Shown here: piece by piece, positions 18,839-28,150 of the stretch | How the letters are laid out: the number at the start of each line of letters is the position of its first letter | How positions within the stretch are numbered: position 1 is the first letter of the stretch | Source: Erythrobacteraceae bacterium WH01K | GTDB lineage: Bacteria > Pseudomonadota > Alphaproteobacteria > Sphingomonadales > Sphingomonadaceae | Assembly (NCBI GenBank): GCA_027941995.1 | Contig: CP115966.1 | Location: 62,001 to 126,000, forward strand | DNA: 64,000 nt | Reading direction: 5' to 3' | Notes under the pieces: generated by a model | Database searches by the model: none | The model's input: the letters and a program-made list of their open reading frames with translations, nothing else | What the model was told of the DNA's origin: nothing | Program-made: the position numbers and the translations under genes

Positions 18839-20002
18839 CTACATGGAGCGGGCGATCACCATCTTCATCACCTCGTTCGACCCGCCGAAAATGCGGGTGA
18901 TGCGGCAATCGCGGTACATGCGGGCGATGGGGTAGTCGTTGATGAAGCCCGCCCCGCCGTGGAACTGCAGGCACTTGTCGACCACTTCGCCCTGAAGCTC
19001 CGTCACCATCAGTTTCGCCATGCAGGCCGTGGGCACGTCCAGCTTGCCTTCCAGGTGCTGCGCGATGCAGTGATTGACGAACACCCGTGCCGCCGTGGCC
19101 CTGGCATTGAGTTCGGCCAGCACGAACTGCGTGTTCTGGAAATCCCAGATCGTCTGCCCGAACGCCTTGCGCTCCTTGACGAATTCCATGGTCACTTCCA
19201 GCGCTTTCTCGATACCGGTCATGGCGCCCATGGCGATGATCAGGCGTTCCTGAGGCAGCTCGCCCATCAGCTGGTAGAAGCCCTTGCCCTCTTCGCCGCC
19301 GAGCACCGCGTCGCTCGGCACGAACACGTCGTCGAAGAACAGTTCGGAGGTGTCGGCGGCATCCATCCCGACCTTGTCCAGCTTCTTGCCCCGCTGGAAG
19401 CCTTCCGCGCCCTCCGTCTCGAGCAGCATCAGCGAGATGCCCTTGGCCCGTTCCTTGGGATCGGTCTTGGCGACCACGATGATGAAATCGGCGGTCTGAC
19501 CGTTGGAGATATAGGTCTTGGCCCCGTTAATGCGGTAGCCGTTGCCGTCCTTCAGGGCTGTCGTCGTGATGCCCTGCAGGTCGCTGCCCACACCCGGTTC
19601 GGTCATGGCGATGGCGCTGACCAGTTCGCCCGTCACCAGCTTGGGCAGGTATTTCTTCTTCTGCTCCTCCGTCCCGTGCCGCACCAGATACGGCAGGATC
19701 ACGGTATTGTGCAGGCTGGCGGCGAAGCCTTCCACGCCGTGCTTCGCCTGCTGGTCGATGACCACCATCTCGTGACGGAAATCGCCGCCATGGCCGCCAT
19801 ACTCCTCCGGCACGGATACGCCGAGCAGCCCGGCCTCGCCCGCCTCGTTCCAGAATTCGCGTTCGACCTGCCCGTCCTCGCGCCATTTCAGCACCCGCTT
19901 TTCGGGCGCCTTGTCCTGGTAGAACTTGCCCACGGCATCGGCGAAGATCGCGATCTCCTCGTCTTCCATGAATTCGGGCTGCGGCACATTAACGGTGGGC
20001 AT
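18839..20002 (-). CDS. Acyl-CoA dehydrogenase
   Basis: A 387-residue FAD enzyme that introduces the alpha-beta double bond in acyl-CoA. Signature 1 is AMTEPGVGSDLQG and signature 2 lies at the C-terminus (QFHGGAGFINDYPIARMYRD, then FGGSNEVMKM). The three-domain order (helical, beta-sheet, helical) is complete and length is normal. It closely resembles the dehydrogenase at 22684-23826. The ATG at 20002 is preceded by AGAGGAATG, a good ribosome-binding site. Divergent from the hydrolase gene. Confidence 0.93.
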   Translation of the reverse strand: MPTVNVPQPEFMEDEEIAIFADAVGKFYQDKAPEKRVLKWREDGQVEREFWNEAGEAGLLGVSVPEEYGGHGGDFRHEMVVIDQQAKHGVEGFAASLHNTVILPYLVRHGTEEQKKKYLPKLVTGELVSAIAMTEPGVGSDLQGITTTALKDGNGYRINGAKTYISNGQTADFIIVVAKTDPKERAKGISLMLLETEGAEGFQRGKKLDKVGMDAADTSELFFDDVFVPSDAVLGGEEGKGFYQLMGELPQERLIIAMGAMTGIEKALEVTMEFVKERKAFGQTIWDFQNTQFVLAELNARATAARVFVNHCIAQHLEGKLDVPTACMAKLMVTELQGEVVDKCLQFHGGAGFINDYPIARMYRDCRITRIFGGSNEVMKMVIARSM

Positions 20003-20099
20003 GGGGCATTCCTCTCGTTTTGTTTTATTGCCATCCACCGTACATAATCGGTAGCGGACTGCAACGCGTTCCGAAGACCATAGACGACAGGACGGATTC

Positions 20100-20975
20100 A
20101 TGGAGTTGATCGGCCCCACTTCGCAGAGCTTCATCAGCCAGCGCACCCGGCTGCACTATGCCGACTGGGGCAATCCCGATGCGCCCCCGCTGATCCTGCT
20201 GCATGGCGGGCGCGACCATTGCCGCAGCTGGGACTGGACGGCGGAGAAGCTGCGGCGGGACTGGCATGTCATCTGCCCCGACCTGCGCGGCCATGGCGAC
20301 AGCGAATGGACCAATACAGGCGTCTATCACGTCGGAAGTTACGTCTACGACCTGGCGCAGCTGGTCCACCAGCTAGAACTGGCACCGGTCACCATCGTCG
20401 CCCACTCGCTGGGCGGCAACGTTGCTATCCGCTTTACCGGTCTGTTCCCCGAAAAGGTGCGCAAGCTGGTCGCGATCGAGGGGCTGGGCCCCAGCCCCAA
20501 GGTGCAGGCGGAAATGGACCAGACCCCGTGGTTCGAGCGGCGAACGGAATGGATGGAGAAAAAGCGCGAGGCCAGCGCGCGCTCCATTCGCAAATACAAC
20601 ACGTTCGAGGACGCGCTCGACCGGATGCACGAGGCCAACAGCTACCTCAGCCGCGCGCAGGCGGAGCACCTGACCCGCCACGGCGCCATCCGCAACGAGG
20701 ATGGCACGTGGAGCTGGAAATTCGATCCCCACCTGCACGCCTGGCCGCCGGACGACCTGACGAGCGAGCAGGTGGAGGAGCTATGGGCGCGCGTCGCCTG
20801 CCCCACGCTGATGGTCTATGGCAATGACAGCTGGGCCAGCAATCCGGAGAAGGACGGCCGCATCGGGCATTTCGGCGAGAACGTGCAGGTCAGCGCCTAT
20901 GACCGCGCCGGCCACTGGGTCCATCACGATCGGTTCGACGATTTCGTTGAAGAGGTGCGGCAATTCATCGAATGA
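20100..20975 (+). CDS. Alpha/beta-hydrolase
   Basis: A 291-residue hydrolase. LILLHGGRDHCRSWDW is the oxyanion-hole strand and loop, CPDLRGHGDSEW follows, and the nucleophile elbow is AHSLGGNVA (G-x-S-x-G as H-S-L-G-G). The acid probably lies in MVYGNDSW and the catalytic His in AGHWVHHDRFDDF. The family includes epoxide hydrolases, esterases and C-C hydrolases. Position among acyl-CoA genes suggests a thioester or ester substrate, but this is only inference. Confidence 0.87.
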   Translation: MELIGPTSQSFISQRTRLHYADWGNPDAPPLILLHGGRDHCRSWDWTAEKLRRDWHVICPDLRGHGDSEWTNTGVYHVGSYVYDLAQLVHQLELAPVTIVAHSLGGNVAIRFTGLFPEKVRKLVAIEGLGPSPKVQAEMDQTPWFERRTEWMEKKREASARSIRKYNTFEDALDRMHEANSYLSRAQAEHLTRHGAIRNEDGTWSWKFDPHLHAWPPDDLTSEQVEELWARVACPTLMVYGNDSWASNPEKDGRIGHFGENVQVSAYDRAGHWVHHDRFDDFVEEVRQFIE

Positions 20976-21020
20976 GGCTCAATCGATACCCCGGCAAAGT
21001 CAGGTCTCGGTAGCCTGCCG

Positions 21021-22586
21021 TCAGGCCGCTTCGCGCGATTTTATCAGGTCGTGAACACCGGGCACGATGATCGTCCGCTCTCCGCCGAATTCTTCCCGGA
21101 CGGTAATCAGCCCGCTGCGCTCGAGATGGTCCAGCAGGCGGCGAACCCGGCTTGGCGAGGAACTGCCGTAAAGCAGCGCCAGATCGTCTTCGCCGGGCAT
21201 ATCCTCGCCCAGGGCCGTGGCCACGACCATGGCGAGGAAGGGCGCCAGAACATCGTCGTCGACATTTTCGATGATCTGCTCGGCGGCATCCCGGGCAGCC
21301 CCCTGCAGCCTGTCCAGGCCGCCGATCTGGCAGGCGAACAATCGCCGGAACCGGATCATGTCGACATGCGCACTCGGCACACCGTATTGCCTGGACCGGA
21401 CGGCGAAATCGCGGAAGAGCGAGGTTGCGGGCCGGAAGGTCGCACCCTCGCCTGCCGCCAGTTCGCGGATCACGCCTGCTATATCGGTAACAGGCCCGAC
21501 CGGTCCGGCTTCGGCGGGCACGGCAGGCACTGACGCGTTCGTCTCGCCGGTATCAGCTTCTCCAATCAGGTCTTGCCCTGCGCCGCAATCATCCTCCCGC
21601 GTTTCCGGGCCGGCACGATCCGCCAGGCGCATCTGGGCCGATGGCGGCGCAGCCTGCAACACCTCGTCGAAGTCGATAGCCTGTCTGCGTGACACCGCCG
21701 CGGGCGGCGCGCTCCGCACGGTCACCGCGTCTTCCAGCTTGTCCGTAAGCAGTGCCTCCATGTCTTCGGACGGCGTATCCGGCAACGGCATCAGGCCCTG
21801 ACTCGCGTTCTTGCCGCGTGTGCGGACCGGGCCGACATTCACGGCGACCGGGCGGCGACTGATGGCCGGACCGAGGCCGAGGAACTGGCCGCGCTGGAGA
21901 TCCCGTATGCGGTCGGCCTGGCGACGGTCCATGCCGAGCAGGTCGGCTGCCCGCTGCATGTCGATGTCCAGAAAGGTTCGGCCCATGAGGAAATTGGACG
22001 CCTCCGCCGCGACGTTCTTGGCCAGTTTCGCCAGTCGCTGGGTCGCAACGATCCCGGCAAGTCCGCGTTTGCGCCCGCGGCACATGAGATTGGTCATGGC
22101 CGACAATGTCAGGCGCCGCGTGTCGTCGGACATCTCCCCCGCCGCGGCCGGAGCGAACATCTGAGCCTCGTCGACGACGACGAGCGCGGGATACCAGTGC
22201 TCTCGCGGAGCATCGAACATCGCTGAAAGAAACAGGGCCGCGCAGCGGATCTGCTGTTCGACCTCCAGTTCGTCGAGCGCGAGGACCACGGATGCCCGGT
22301 GCTGCCGGACGCGCTGTGCCAGTGCCTCGATCTCGCGGGGAGAATGGGCCGCCCCGTCTATGACGACATGGTCGAACAGATCCGCAAGCGTGACGAAATC
22401 ACCCTCCGGGTCGATGACCACCTGCTGCACCTGCCCGGCGCATTCCTCCAGCAGGCGGCGAAGAAGGTGCGACTTGCCCGACCCCGAATTGCCCTGGACC
22501 AGCAAGCGGGTGGCCAGCAACTCCTCGAGATCGATGGCAATGTCCCGGTCGGCCGAATCCTGCCCGATGTTGATCTGCGCGCTCAC
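21021..22586 (-). CDS. HerA-like (DUF87) ATPase
   Basis: A 521-residue FtsK/HerA-superfamily ATPase. Residues 20-60 hold Walker A QGNSGSGKSHLLRRLLEE and the following IDPEGDF; Walker B is ALVVVDEAQMFAP, and GLAGIVATQRLAKL is the sensor segment. The second half is less conserved and ends in a winged-helix-like part (RVRRLLDHLERSGLI). HerA pumps DNA with the nuclease NurA in archaea and in bacterial defence; no nuclease partner is adjacent here. The start is uncertain: GTG 22586 (used) or TTG 22634. Confidence 0.8.
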   Translation of the reverse strand: MSAQINIGQDSADRDIAIDLEELLATRLLVQGNSGSGKSHLLRRLLEECAGQVQQVVIDPEGDFVTLADLFDHVVIDGAAHSPREIEALAQRVRQHRASVVLALDELEVEQQIRCAALFLSAMFDAPREHWYPALVVVDEAQMFAPAAAGEMSDDTRRLTLSAMTNLMCRGRKRGLAGIVATQRLAKLAKNVAAEASNFLMGRTFLDIDMQRAADLLGMDRRQADRIRDLQRGQFLGLGPAISRRPVAVNVGPVRTRGKNASQGLMPLPDTPSEDMEALLTDKLEDAVTVRSAPPAAVSRRQAIDFDEVLQAAPPSAQMRLADRAGPETREDDCGAGQDLIGEADTGETNASVPAVPAEAGPVGPVTDIAGVIRELAAGEGATFRPATSLFRDFAVRSRQYGVPSAHVDMIRFRRLFACQIGGLDRLQGAARDAAEQIIENVDDDVLAPFLAMVVATALGEDMPGEDDLALLYGSSSPSRVRRLLDHLERSGLITVREEFGGERTIIVPGVHDLIKSREAA

Positions 22587-22683
22587 TCTCTCGGCGTAGG
22601 CATCTGGCGCGTGACCGCAAAGATGACCCGCCAAGTTTTCCAGCGTTTCAGCGGGGGCGGAAGCAGGCGATCCGCGCCTGCGC

Positions 22684-23826
22684 TCAAACCTCGCGGCTTA
22701 CGACTTCCTTCATGATCTCGCTGGTTCCGCCGTAGATGCGCTGGACGCGGGCATCACGCCACAGGCGGGCGATCACGTATTCGTTCATGTAGCCGGCGCC
22801 GCCATGAAGCTGCAGCGCGGTGTCGACGCAGTCCCATTGCATCTCCGTGTGCCACAGCTTGGCAGCGCTCGCCTCGCCCGTGGTCAGTTCGCCGCGCAAA
22901 TGGCGGGCGATGGCCCAGTCGAGATGGGCCCAGCCGACCTGCAGTTTCGCCTTCAGGTCGGCCAGCGTGAAGCGGGTGTTCTGGAATTCGAACACGGTCT
23001 TGCCGAATGCCTCGCGTTCCTTGGTAAACTTCACCGCCTCGTCGAAGGCGCGCTGGGCCCCGGCCTGCGCGCCGACCGCGATCGAAAGGCGCTCCTGCGG
23101 CAATTCCTCCATCAGGTGGATGAAGCCGCGGTTCTCCCCGCCAAGGATATTGGTCTTCGGCACGCGGACATCGTTGAAGAACAGCTCGGACGTGTCGGCC
23201 GCATGCTGGCCGATCTTGTCGAGATTGCGTCCGCGCTCGAACCCTTCGGCCCCAGCATCGACCAGCACCAGCGACGTCCCCTTCGCCCCCGCGGCGGGAT
23301 CGGTCTTCGCCACGACGATAACGACATCGGCGTTCTGGCCGTTGGTGATGTAGGTCTTGGACCCGTTGATGACCAGGTCGTCACCGTCCGCCTTCGCGGT
23401 GGTGTTGATGCCCTGCAAGTCGCTGCCCGCGCCCGGTTCCGTCATGGCGATGGCGGAAATGATGTCGCCGGAGATCATGCCGGGCAGGTATTTCGCCTTC
23501 TGCTCCGGCGTGCCCAGGCGCTCGAAATAATTGACGGTGATGTCGTTCTGCAAGGTGAAGCCGGCGGACGAGCCGAGATAGGCGAGTTCTTCCGCAATCA
23601 CGCAGTTGAAACCGAAATCGAGGCCTAAGCCGCCATGTTCCTCGGCCACGGTAGGGCACAGCATGCCTGCCTCGCCCAGCGCCTTCCACGCCTCGCGTCC
23701 GACGATGCCCTCGCGCTCGTGATCGTCAAGGAACGGCTCCATGTGTTCGGCCAGGACCTTGCGAACCGTATCGCGGAAGGCCTCGTGGTCGTCGGTGTAT
23801 GCGGTGCGTGTCGCTGTTTGCAGCAT
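22684..23826 (-). CDS. Acyl-CoA dehydrogenase
   Basis: A 380-residue acyl-CoA dehydrogenase with complete three-domain structure. Signature 1 reads AMTEPGAGSDLQG, and the C-terminal signature QLHGGAGYMNEYVIARLWRD is followed by YGGTSEIMKE. Long stretches match the dehydrogenase at 18839, suggesting duplication. It lies upstream of HerA-like and downstream of the CoA-transferase and crotonase genes on the same strand, consistent with an acyl-CoA degradation operon (17-bp gap to the CoA-transferase). Confidence 0.93.
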   Translation of the reverse strand: MLQTATRTAYTDDHEAFRDTVRKVLAEHMEPFLDDHEREGIVGREAWKALGEAGMLCPTVAEEHGGLGLDFGFNCVIAEELAYLGSSAGFTLQNDITVNYFERLGTPEQKAKYLPGMISGDIISAIAMTEPGAGSDLQGINTTAKADGDDLVINGSKTYITNGQNADVVIVVAKTDPAAGAKGTSLVLVDAGAEGFERGRNLDKIGQHAADTSELFFNDVRVPKTNILGGENRGFIHLMEELPQERLSIAVGAQAGAQRAFDEAVKFTKEREAFGKTVFEFQNTRFTLADLKAKLQVGWAHLDWAIARHLRGELTTGEASAAKLWHTEMQWDCVDTALQLHGGAGYMNEYVIARLWRDARVQRIYGGTSEIMKEVVSREV

Positions 23827-23843
23827 GGCCGTTTGGCCTCCTC

Positions 23844-25004
23844 TCAGTTCACGGTGCCTGCTTCACGCAGGGCTTCCCTCTCGCTTTCATCCAGTCCCAG
23901 ATCGGCCAGTATGGCATCGGTCTGGTCGCCCGGCATCGGGGCCGGGTCAGGCCTTGCCGTAGGCGTTCCCGAATAGCGTGGTGCAGGCGCGGGCTGCGTA
24001 TCGCCGCCGATCTCAATGAAGGTCTCGCGCGCGGTGTTGTGCGGATGCCGTGCGGCTTCGCTCATGGTCAGCACCGGTGCGTAACAGATATCGGTATGCT
24101 CCATCAGGGCGTCCCATTCGTCGCGGGTCTTCGTCCTGAAAAGGGCAGCCAGCCTGTCTTTCAGACCGTCCCACGCGGCAGGGTCCATCTGCGCGTCGAA
24201 ATCGCTGTCCTCTTCCAGCCCGGCAACCTTGCGAAGTTCGGCATAGAATTGCGGCTCGATGCTGCCGATGGAGACGAACTTGCCGTCCGCCGTCTCGTAG
24301 GTGTCGTAGAAATGCGCGCCGGTATCGAGCAGGTTGACGCCCAGCTCCTCGCGCCAGGTGCCGGTGTTCTTCATGCCATGCATCATGCTCATCAGCACCG
24401 CCGTGCCGTCGGTCATGGCCGCGTCGATCACCTGTCCGGCCCCGCCACGGGCCACGCCCAGCAGCGCGGCGACCATCCCGAAGGCCAGCATCATCCCGCC
24501 GCCGCCGAAATCGCCGACCATGTTGATCGGCGGCGTCGGCTTTTCGCCCTTGCGCCCGAAATGGGCGAGCGCGCCGGCAAGGGCGATATAATTGATATCA
24601 TGCCCGGCATAGGGTGCATACGGTCCTGTCTGGCCCCAGCCCGTCATGCGGCCGTAGACCAGCTTCGGATTGTCGGAGAGCAGTTCGTCCGGACCCAGGC
24701 CAAGCCGTTCCATCACCCCGGGCCGGAAGCCTTCGATGATACCGTCCGCACTCGCACACAGTTTGCGGGCGAGCGCGACGCCTTCTTCGCTCTTGAGGTT
24801 CAGCGCGATGGATTTGCGCCCGCGCGCCAGCACGTCCTTCGTCGTGATGGGCTGGCTGCCTCCCCGCCCGCCGACAGCGCGGTCGATGCGGATGACCTCC
24901 GCGCCGTGATCGGCCAGCATCATCCCGCAGAAGGGGCCCGGCCCGATCCCGGCGAATTCTATGATGCGGATGCCGTGCAGGGGCCCCGCCCCGTTCCCGG
25001 CCAC
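23844..25004 (-). CDS. CaiB/BaiF family CoA-transferase (alpha-methylacyl-CoA racemase-like)
   Basis: A 386-residue class III CoA-transferase/racemase. The N-terminus LHGIRIIEFAGIGPGPFCGMMLADHGAEVIRID is the family hallmark, followed by DVLARGRKSIALNLKS. The segment GHDINYIALAGALAHFGRKG and the MVGDFGGGGMMLAFGM motif match alpha-methylacyl-CoA racemase, which inverts 2-methyl branched acyl-CoA before oxidation. This would suit degradation of branched (isoprenoid or sterol side-chain) acids. GTG start; two bases after the crotonase stop. Confidence 0.9.
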   Translation of the reverse strand: MAGNGAGPLHGIRIIEFAGIGPGPFCGMMLADHGAEVIRIDRAVGGRGGSQPITTKDVLARGRKSIALNLKSEEGVALARKLCASADGIIEGFRPGVMERLGLGPDELLSDNPKLVYGRMTGWGQTGPYAPYAGHDINYIALAGALAHFGRKGEKPTPPINMVGDFGGGGMMLAFGMVAALLGVARGGAGQVIDAAMTDGTAVLMSMMHGMKNTGTWREELGVNLLDTGAHFYDTYETADGKFVSIGSIEPQFYAELRKVAGLEEDSDFDAQMDPAAWDGLKDRLAALFRTKTRDEWDALMEHTDICYAPVLTMSEAARHPHNTARETFIEIGGDTQPAPAPRYSGTPTARPDPAPMPGDQTDAILADLGLDESEREALREAGTVN

Positions 25005-25006
25005 GA

Positions 25007-25780
25007 TTACTTGCCCTGCCAGTTGGGGGCGCGCTTCTCGGCAAAGGCCTTGCTACCTTCCTGCGCATCCTGCGACATGAAGACCTGCGGCAGCAACTTG
25101 GCCTGTTCCTCGTATCGTTTGTCGAGGGGCCAGCCGCGCGATTCGTCCATGATCTGCTTGGACACGCGCACCGCGATGGGGCCATTGGCGGTGATCGCCT
25201 TCGCCAGTTCCAGCGCGCCGTCCAGCGCGGCGCCATCGGTCACGCGGTTGATCATGCCGAGATCGTAGGCGCGACCCGCATCGATGAAATCACCGGTCAG
25301 GGCCAGTTCCATCGCAACCTTGTGCGGGATCAGATCGGGCAGGACCATCAGGCCGCCCGCCGCCGCGGCCAGACCGCGCTTCGCCTCGGGAATGCCGAAC
25401 TTCGCGCCCGAGCTCGCCACCACCAGGTCGCAGGCGATCATCAGCTCCAGCCCGCCGGCCAGCGCATAGCCCTCGACCGCGGCAATCAGCGGCTTGACCG
25501 GCTTCTGTTCCGTCAGGCCGCCGAAACCGCGGCCGGGAACGCTGGGGCTCTCGCCGCGCAGGAAGCCCTTGAGGTCCATGCCCGAACAGAAGGTGCCCCC
25601 TGCGCCGGTCAGGATGCCGACGCGCAGGTCGTCATCCTCGTCCAGCCGGTCGAGCTGGGCGGCGATGGCTTCCGAACACGCTTTGGTCATGGCGTTCTTC
25701 GCCTCGGGGCGGTTGATCGTGAGGATCAGCACGCCGTCCTTCACTTCGGCCAGCAGTTCGTCGGTCCCGGTGTCGGTCAT
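25007..25780 (-). CDS. Enoyl-CoA hydratase/isomerase (crotonase) family protein
   Basis: A 257-residue crotonase-fold protein. GILTGAGGTFCSGMDLKG forms the first oxyanion-hole region, and AVEGYALAGGLELMIACDLVVASSGAKFGIPEAKRG the second. The catalytic glutamate pair of hydratases is not obvious at both sites, so isomerase or hydrolase activity is also possible. The ATG at 25780 matches the family start; the longer frame runs back into the divergent promoter region. First gene of the 25780-to-22684 unit. Confidence 0.9.
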   Translation of the reverse strand: MTDTGTDELLAEVKDGVLILTINRPEAKNAMTKACSEAIAAQLDRLDEDDDLRVGILTGAGGTFCSGMDLKGFLRGESPSVPGRGFGGLTEQKPVKPLIAAVEGYALAGGLELMIACDLVVASSGAKFGIPEAKRGLAAAAGGLMVLPDLIPHKVAMELALTGDFIDAGRAYDLGMINRVTDGAALDGALELAKAITANGPIAVRVSKQIMDESRGWPLDKRYEEQAKLLPQVFMSQDAQEGSKAFAEKRAPNWQGK

Positions 25781-25875
25781 TCTCTCTCTCCGTGGCTTTT
25801 TGAAACTTTTCTTGTGACGGTGCTGCCCAGCCTTTACGAAAACGTCAACCGACAAAAGAAGAGAGGACCGATTCC

Positions 25876-27141
25876 ATGCCTGCACAGCCCCATACCGCCT
25901 ATATCGTCGATGCCGTCCGCACCCCGCGCGGCATCGGGAAGCAGGGCAAGGGCGCCCTCGCCGCAGAGCATCCGCAGCACCTGGCTGCCACTGTGCTGAA
26001 AGCGATTGCAGAGCGCAGCGGCCTCGACACGAAGACGGTCGACGACGTGATCTGGTCGGTCAGCACGCAGGATGGGAAGCAGGCGGGCGACATGGGCCGC
26101 ATGGCCGCGCTCGACGCCGGATACGACGTTACCAGCAGCGGCATGACACTGGACCGCTTCTGCGGCGGTGGCATCACCTCGGTGAACCTGGCGGCCGCGC
26201 AGGTCATGTCCGGCATGGCCGACTGCGTCGTTGCAGGCGGGACCGAGATGATGAGCCTGACGGCCCAGATGACGAAGGACAAGATGGCCGCCGGCATCGC
26301 CCCGCCGATGATGGGCAGCTATAACGAGCGCCTGCAGGCAAAGCATCCGCAAAGCCACCAGGGCGTGTGCGGCGACGCGATTGCCAGCATGGAAGGCTTC
26401 ACGCGCGAGGAGCTGGACGAGGTCGGCTATCGTAGCCAGCAGCGCGCCGCACAGGCGATCGAGGAAGGCCGCTTCGACAAGTCGCTGGTGAGCGTGGTCG
26501 ACGACGAGGGCAATGTCATTCTCGACCGCGAAGAATTCCCCCGGCCGCAGACGACGATGGAAACGCTCGCCGCGCTGGAGCCCGCCTTTACCAAGCTGGC
26601 GGACGTACCGCTGGACAAGGAAGGGACCACGTTCCGGAAGCTGATCAACCGGAAATACCCGGATCTCGAGATCGAGCATTTCCACCATGCGGGCAACAGT
26701 TCCGGCGTGGTCGACGGTGCGGCGGCGGTGCTGATCGCGTCGAAGGAGTATTGCGACGAGCACGGCCTGAAACCGCGCGCGAAGATCGTGGCGACCGCGA
26801 ATATGGGCGACGATCCGACGCTGATGCTCAACGCCCCGGTCCCGGCAGCGAAACGCGTGCTGGAGCGCGCCGGGCTGACGCTGGACGATATCGACCTGTT
26901 CGAGATCAACGAGGCGTTCGCCGTGGTCGCGGCGAAGTTCGTGCGCGATCTCGGGCTGGACTGGGACAAGGTGAACGTGAATGGCGGCGCGATTGCGCTG
27001 GGTCATCCCATCGGCGCGACAGGCTCCATGCTGATCGGCACGATGGTCGACGAACTGGAACGCCAGGACAAGAAGCGCGGCCTTGTCACCATGTGCGCGG
27101 CAGGCGGCATGGCTCCTGCCATCATGGTGGAGCGTGTCTGA
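25876..27141 (+). CDS. Acetyl-CoA C-acyltransferase (thiolase)
   Basis: A 421-residue thiolase that cleaves 3-ketoacyl-CoA at the last step of beta-oxidation. The nucleophilic Cys96 is in LDRFCGGG, His377 is in GHPIGATG and the proton-donating Cys407 is in [17 protein letters not shown] at the N-terminus and [13 protein letters not shown] are family signatures. It is divergent from the crotonase-CoA-transferase-dehydrogenase operon, sharing a 95-bp control region. The ATG at 25876 has AGAGAGGA upstream. Confidence 0.95.
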   Translation: MPAQPHTAYIVDAVRTPRGIGKQGKGALAAEHPQHLAATVLKAIAERSGLDTKTVDDVIWSVSTQDGKQAGDMGRMAALDAGYDVTSSGMTLDRFCGGGITSVNLAAAQVMSGMADCVVAGGTEMMSLTAQMTKDKMAAGIAPPMMGSYNERLQAKHPQSHQGVCGDAIASMEGFTREELDEVGYRSQQRAAQAIEEGRFDKSLVSVVDDEGNVILDREEFPRPQTTMETLAALEPAFTKLADVPLDKEGTTFRKLINRKYPDLEIEHFHHAGNSSGVVDGAAAVLIASKEYCDEHGLKPRAKIVATANMGDDPTLMLNAPVPAAKRVLERAGLTLDDIDLFEINEAFAVVAAKFVRDLGLDWDKVNVNGGAIALGHPIGATGSMLIGTMVDELERQDKKRGLVTMCAAGGMAPAIMVERV

Positions 27142-27162
27142 TCCGGTGTGGGGGCGCGGCGG

Positions 27163-27607
27163 TCAATCCGCGCGCTCCCACTTCTCCATCTTGCGATAGA
27201 TCGTCGACGGACTGACCCCCAGCGTGCGGGCGGCCTGCACGATGTTGCCGTCCATCGCCGCCAACCGCGCCTCGATTGCCGCGCGCTCTATCGCATCCAG
27301 GGTGGTGGACGTATCCGCGCCCATATTCTCTGTCATGCCGAGCGTTGCCGATGCCGCCGGCACGGCCGCAGCGCCATCATGCTCCTGCTGGCTGTCCGGG
27401 CCGGGCGATGTCGCAAGAGCCGCCGGGCGCGGCGCCGCAGTTCCAGCGGTATGACGTCACGTCGAACCGCGCGCCGGTCAACTGCGTCTCCGCCCCGGCC
27501 CCGGTCTGGGCCAGTTCCACCTCGTGCCCCGCTTCCGACAATTGCGCGGCATAGCTCATGGCGAGCGATGCGCTGTCTTCGACGATCAGGATACGCGCTG
27601 CGTTCAT
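27163..27607 (-). pseudogene. Sigma-54-dependent response regulator (LuxO/NtrC type), central part deleted
   Basis: Both ends of an NtrC-family regulator survive in different frames. The ATG at 27607 opens a receiver domain (MNAARILIVEDSASLAMSYAAQL, EVELAQTGAGAE) that stops being recognisable after about 50 residues, before its phosphoacceptor Asp. From about 27450 another frame gives the interdomain linker and a Fis-type helix-turn-helix ([20 protein letters not shown] then [17 protein letters not shown]). The end of the receiver and the whole AAA+ sigma-54 activation domain (roughly 1 kb) are missing. The ATG overlaps the H-NOX stop (ATGA), so the pair was an operon. Confidence 0.8.
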
Positions 27608-27989
27608 GCGGCGGCCTTTTCTTCGCCGACGATCCTGAAGCTGGCGCTGGGGGATCGGCATCCGTGATCCATTCGGGCCGCCGCGGGTCGCCGTAATGCT
27701 TCAGGCAGCCGCGGATCAGGCCGTGGGCGATATGGGCGAGTGGGCGGTGCGAACTGTAATGCACCTGAAGTGCACCATCCTCTGCGTAACTGGTGCTGAC
27801 CTGCGGGGGTTTTGCATCGGGATACAGCACCACGACCTCTTCATCGATATGCGATCCCACATGTTCCAGCATGGATTCCGCACTTGGATAGCGTCCCACG
27901 ATGTCGGGATAGAGGACCACGAAGCGTCCGAACAGCCATTCGCCATAGGCATCGCACAGGCTTTCCACCGGCGTGCCGCCAAATCTGAC
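27604..27989 (-). pseudogene. H-NOX (heme NO/O2-binding) sensor, N-terminally truncated and frameshifted
   Basis: The remaining piece starts in the middle of an H-NOX domain: TPVESLCDAYGEWLFGRFV, then a likely proximal heme-ligand region SHIDEEVVVLYPDAKPP, and YSSHR, the Y-x-S-x-R motif that holds the heme propionates. About 60-70 N-terminal residues are absent. Near 27650-27665 the frame shifts; the other frame supplies a fitting C-terminus (SASFRIVGEEKAAA, stop) that overlaps the ATG of the response regulator. H-NOX proteins sense nitric oxide and inhibit or activate partner kinases. This copy cannot make a complete domain. Confidence 0.75.
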
Positions 27990-28006
27990 GCATAATGCGA
28001 AAATGT

Positions 28007-28042
28007 TTTCATTTTGCAAAAATCAGCCGTTGCATTTTGCGA
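28007..28042 (+). promoter_or_regulatory. Two tandem LuxO-like enhancer sites
   Basis: TTTCATTTTGCAA (28007-28019) and TTGCATTTTGCGA (28030-28042) each match TTGCA-N3-TGCAA, the consensus I recall for LuxO, with one mismatch, and are 23 bp apart centre to centre (about two helical turns). They lie 55-90 bp upstream of a sigma-54-like promoter. The stretch is noticeably AT-rich against its surroundings. Binding by the adjacent (now broken) regulator is inference. Confidence 0.5.
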
Positions 28043-28093
28043 ACGGCGAGTAGGCAAGATGCGAAGTCCCAATGTTTTCAAGGAGGCTACCGG

Positions 28094-28111
28094 TTTGGCA
28101 CGGGTCTTGAA
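28094..28111 (+). promoter_or_regulatory. Sigma-54-type promoter
   Basis: TTTGGCACGGGTCTTGAA has a perfect -24 element (TTGGCACG) and, ten bases on from GG, a -12 element reading TTGA instead of TTGC. It is about 40 bp before the ATG of the export-lipoprotein pseudogene and downstream of two candidate enhancer sites. Confidence 0.6.
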
Positions 28112-28150
28112 CAGGAGGGGGCACACAGAAACCTGACCGGATGATGTTCG

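Noticed and set aside
25781-25875. FadR/PsrA-like operator between crotonase and thiolase
   Set aside because: TTTACG and ACGTCAA elements are suggestive but no real symmetry was found.
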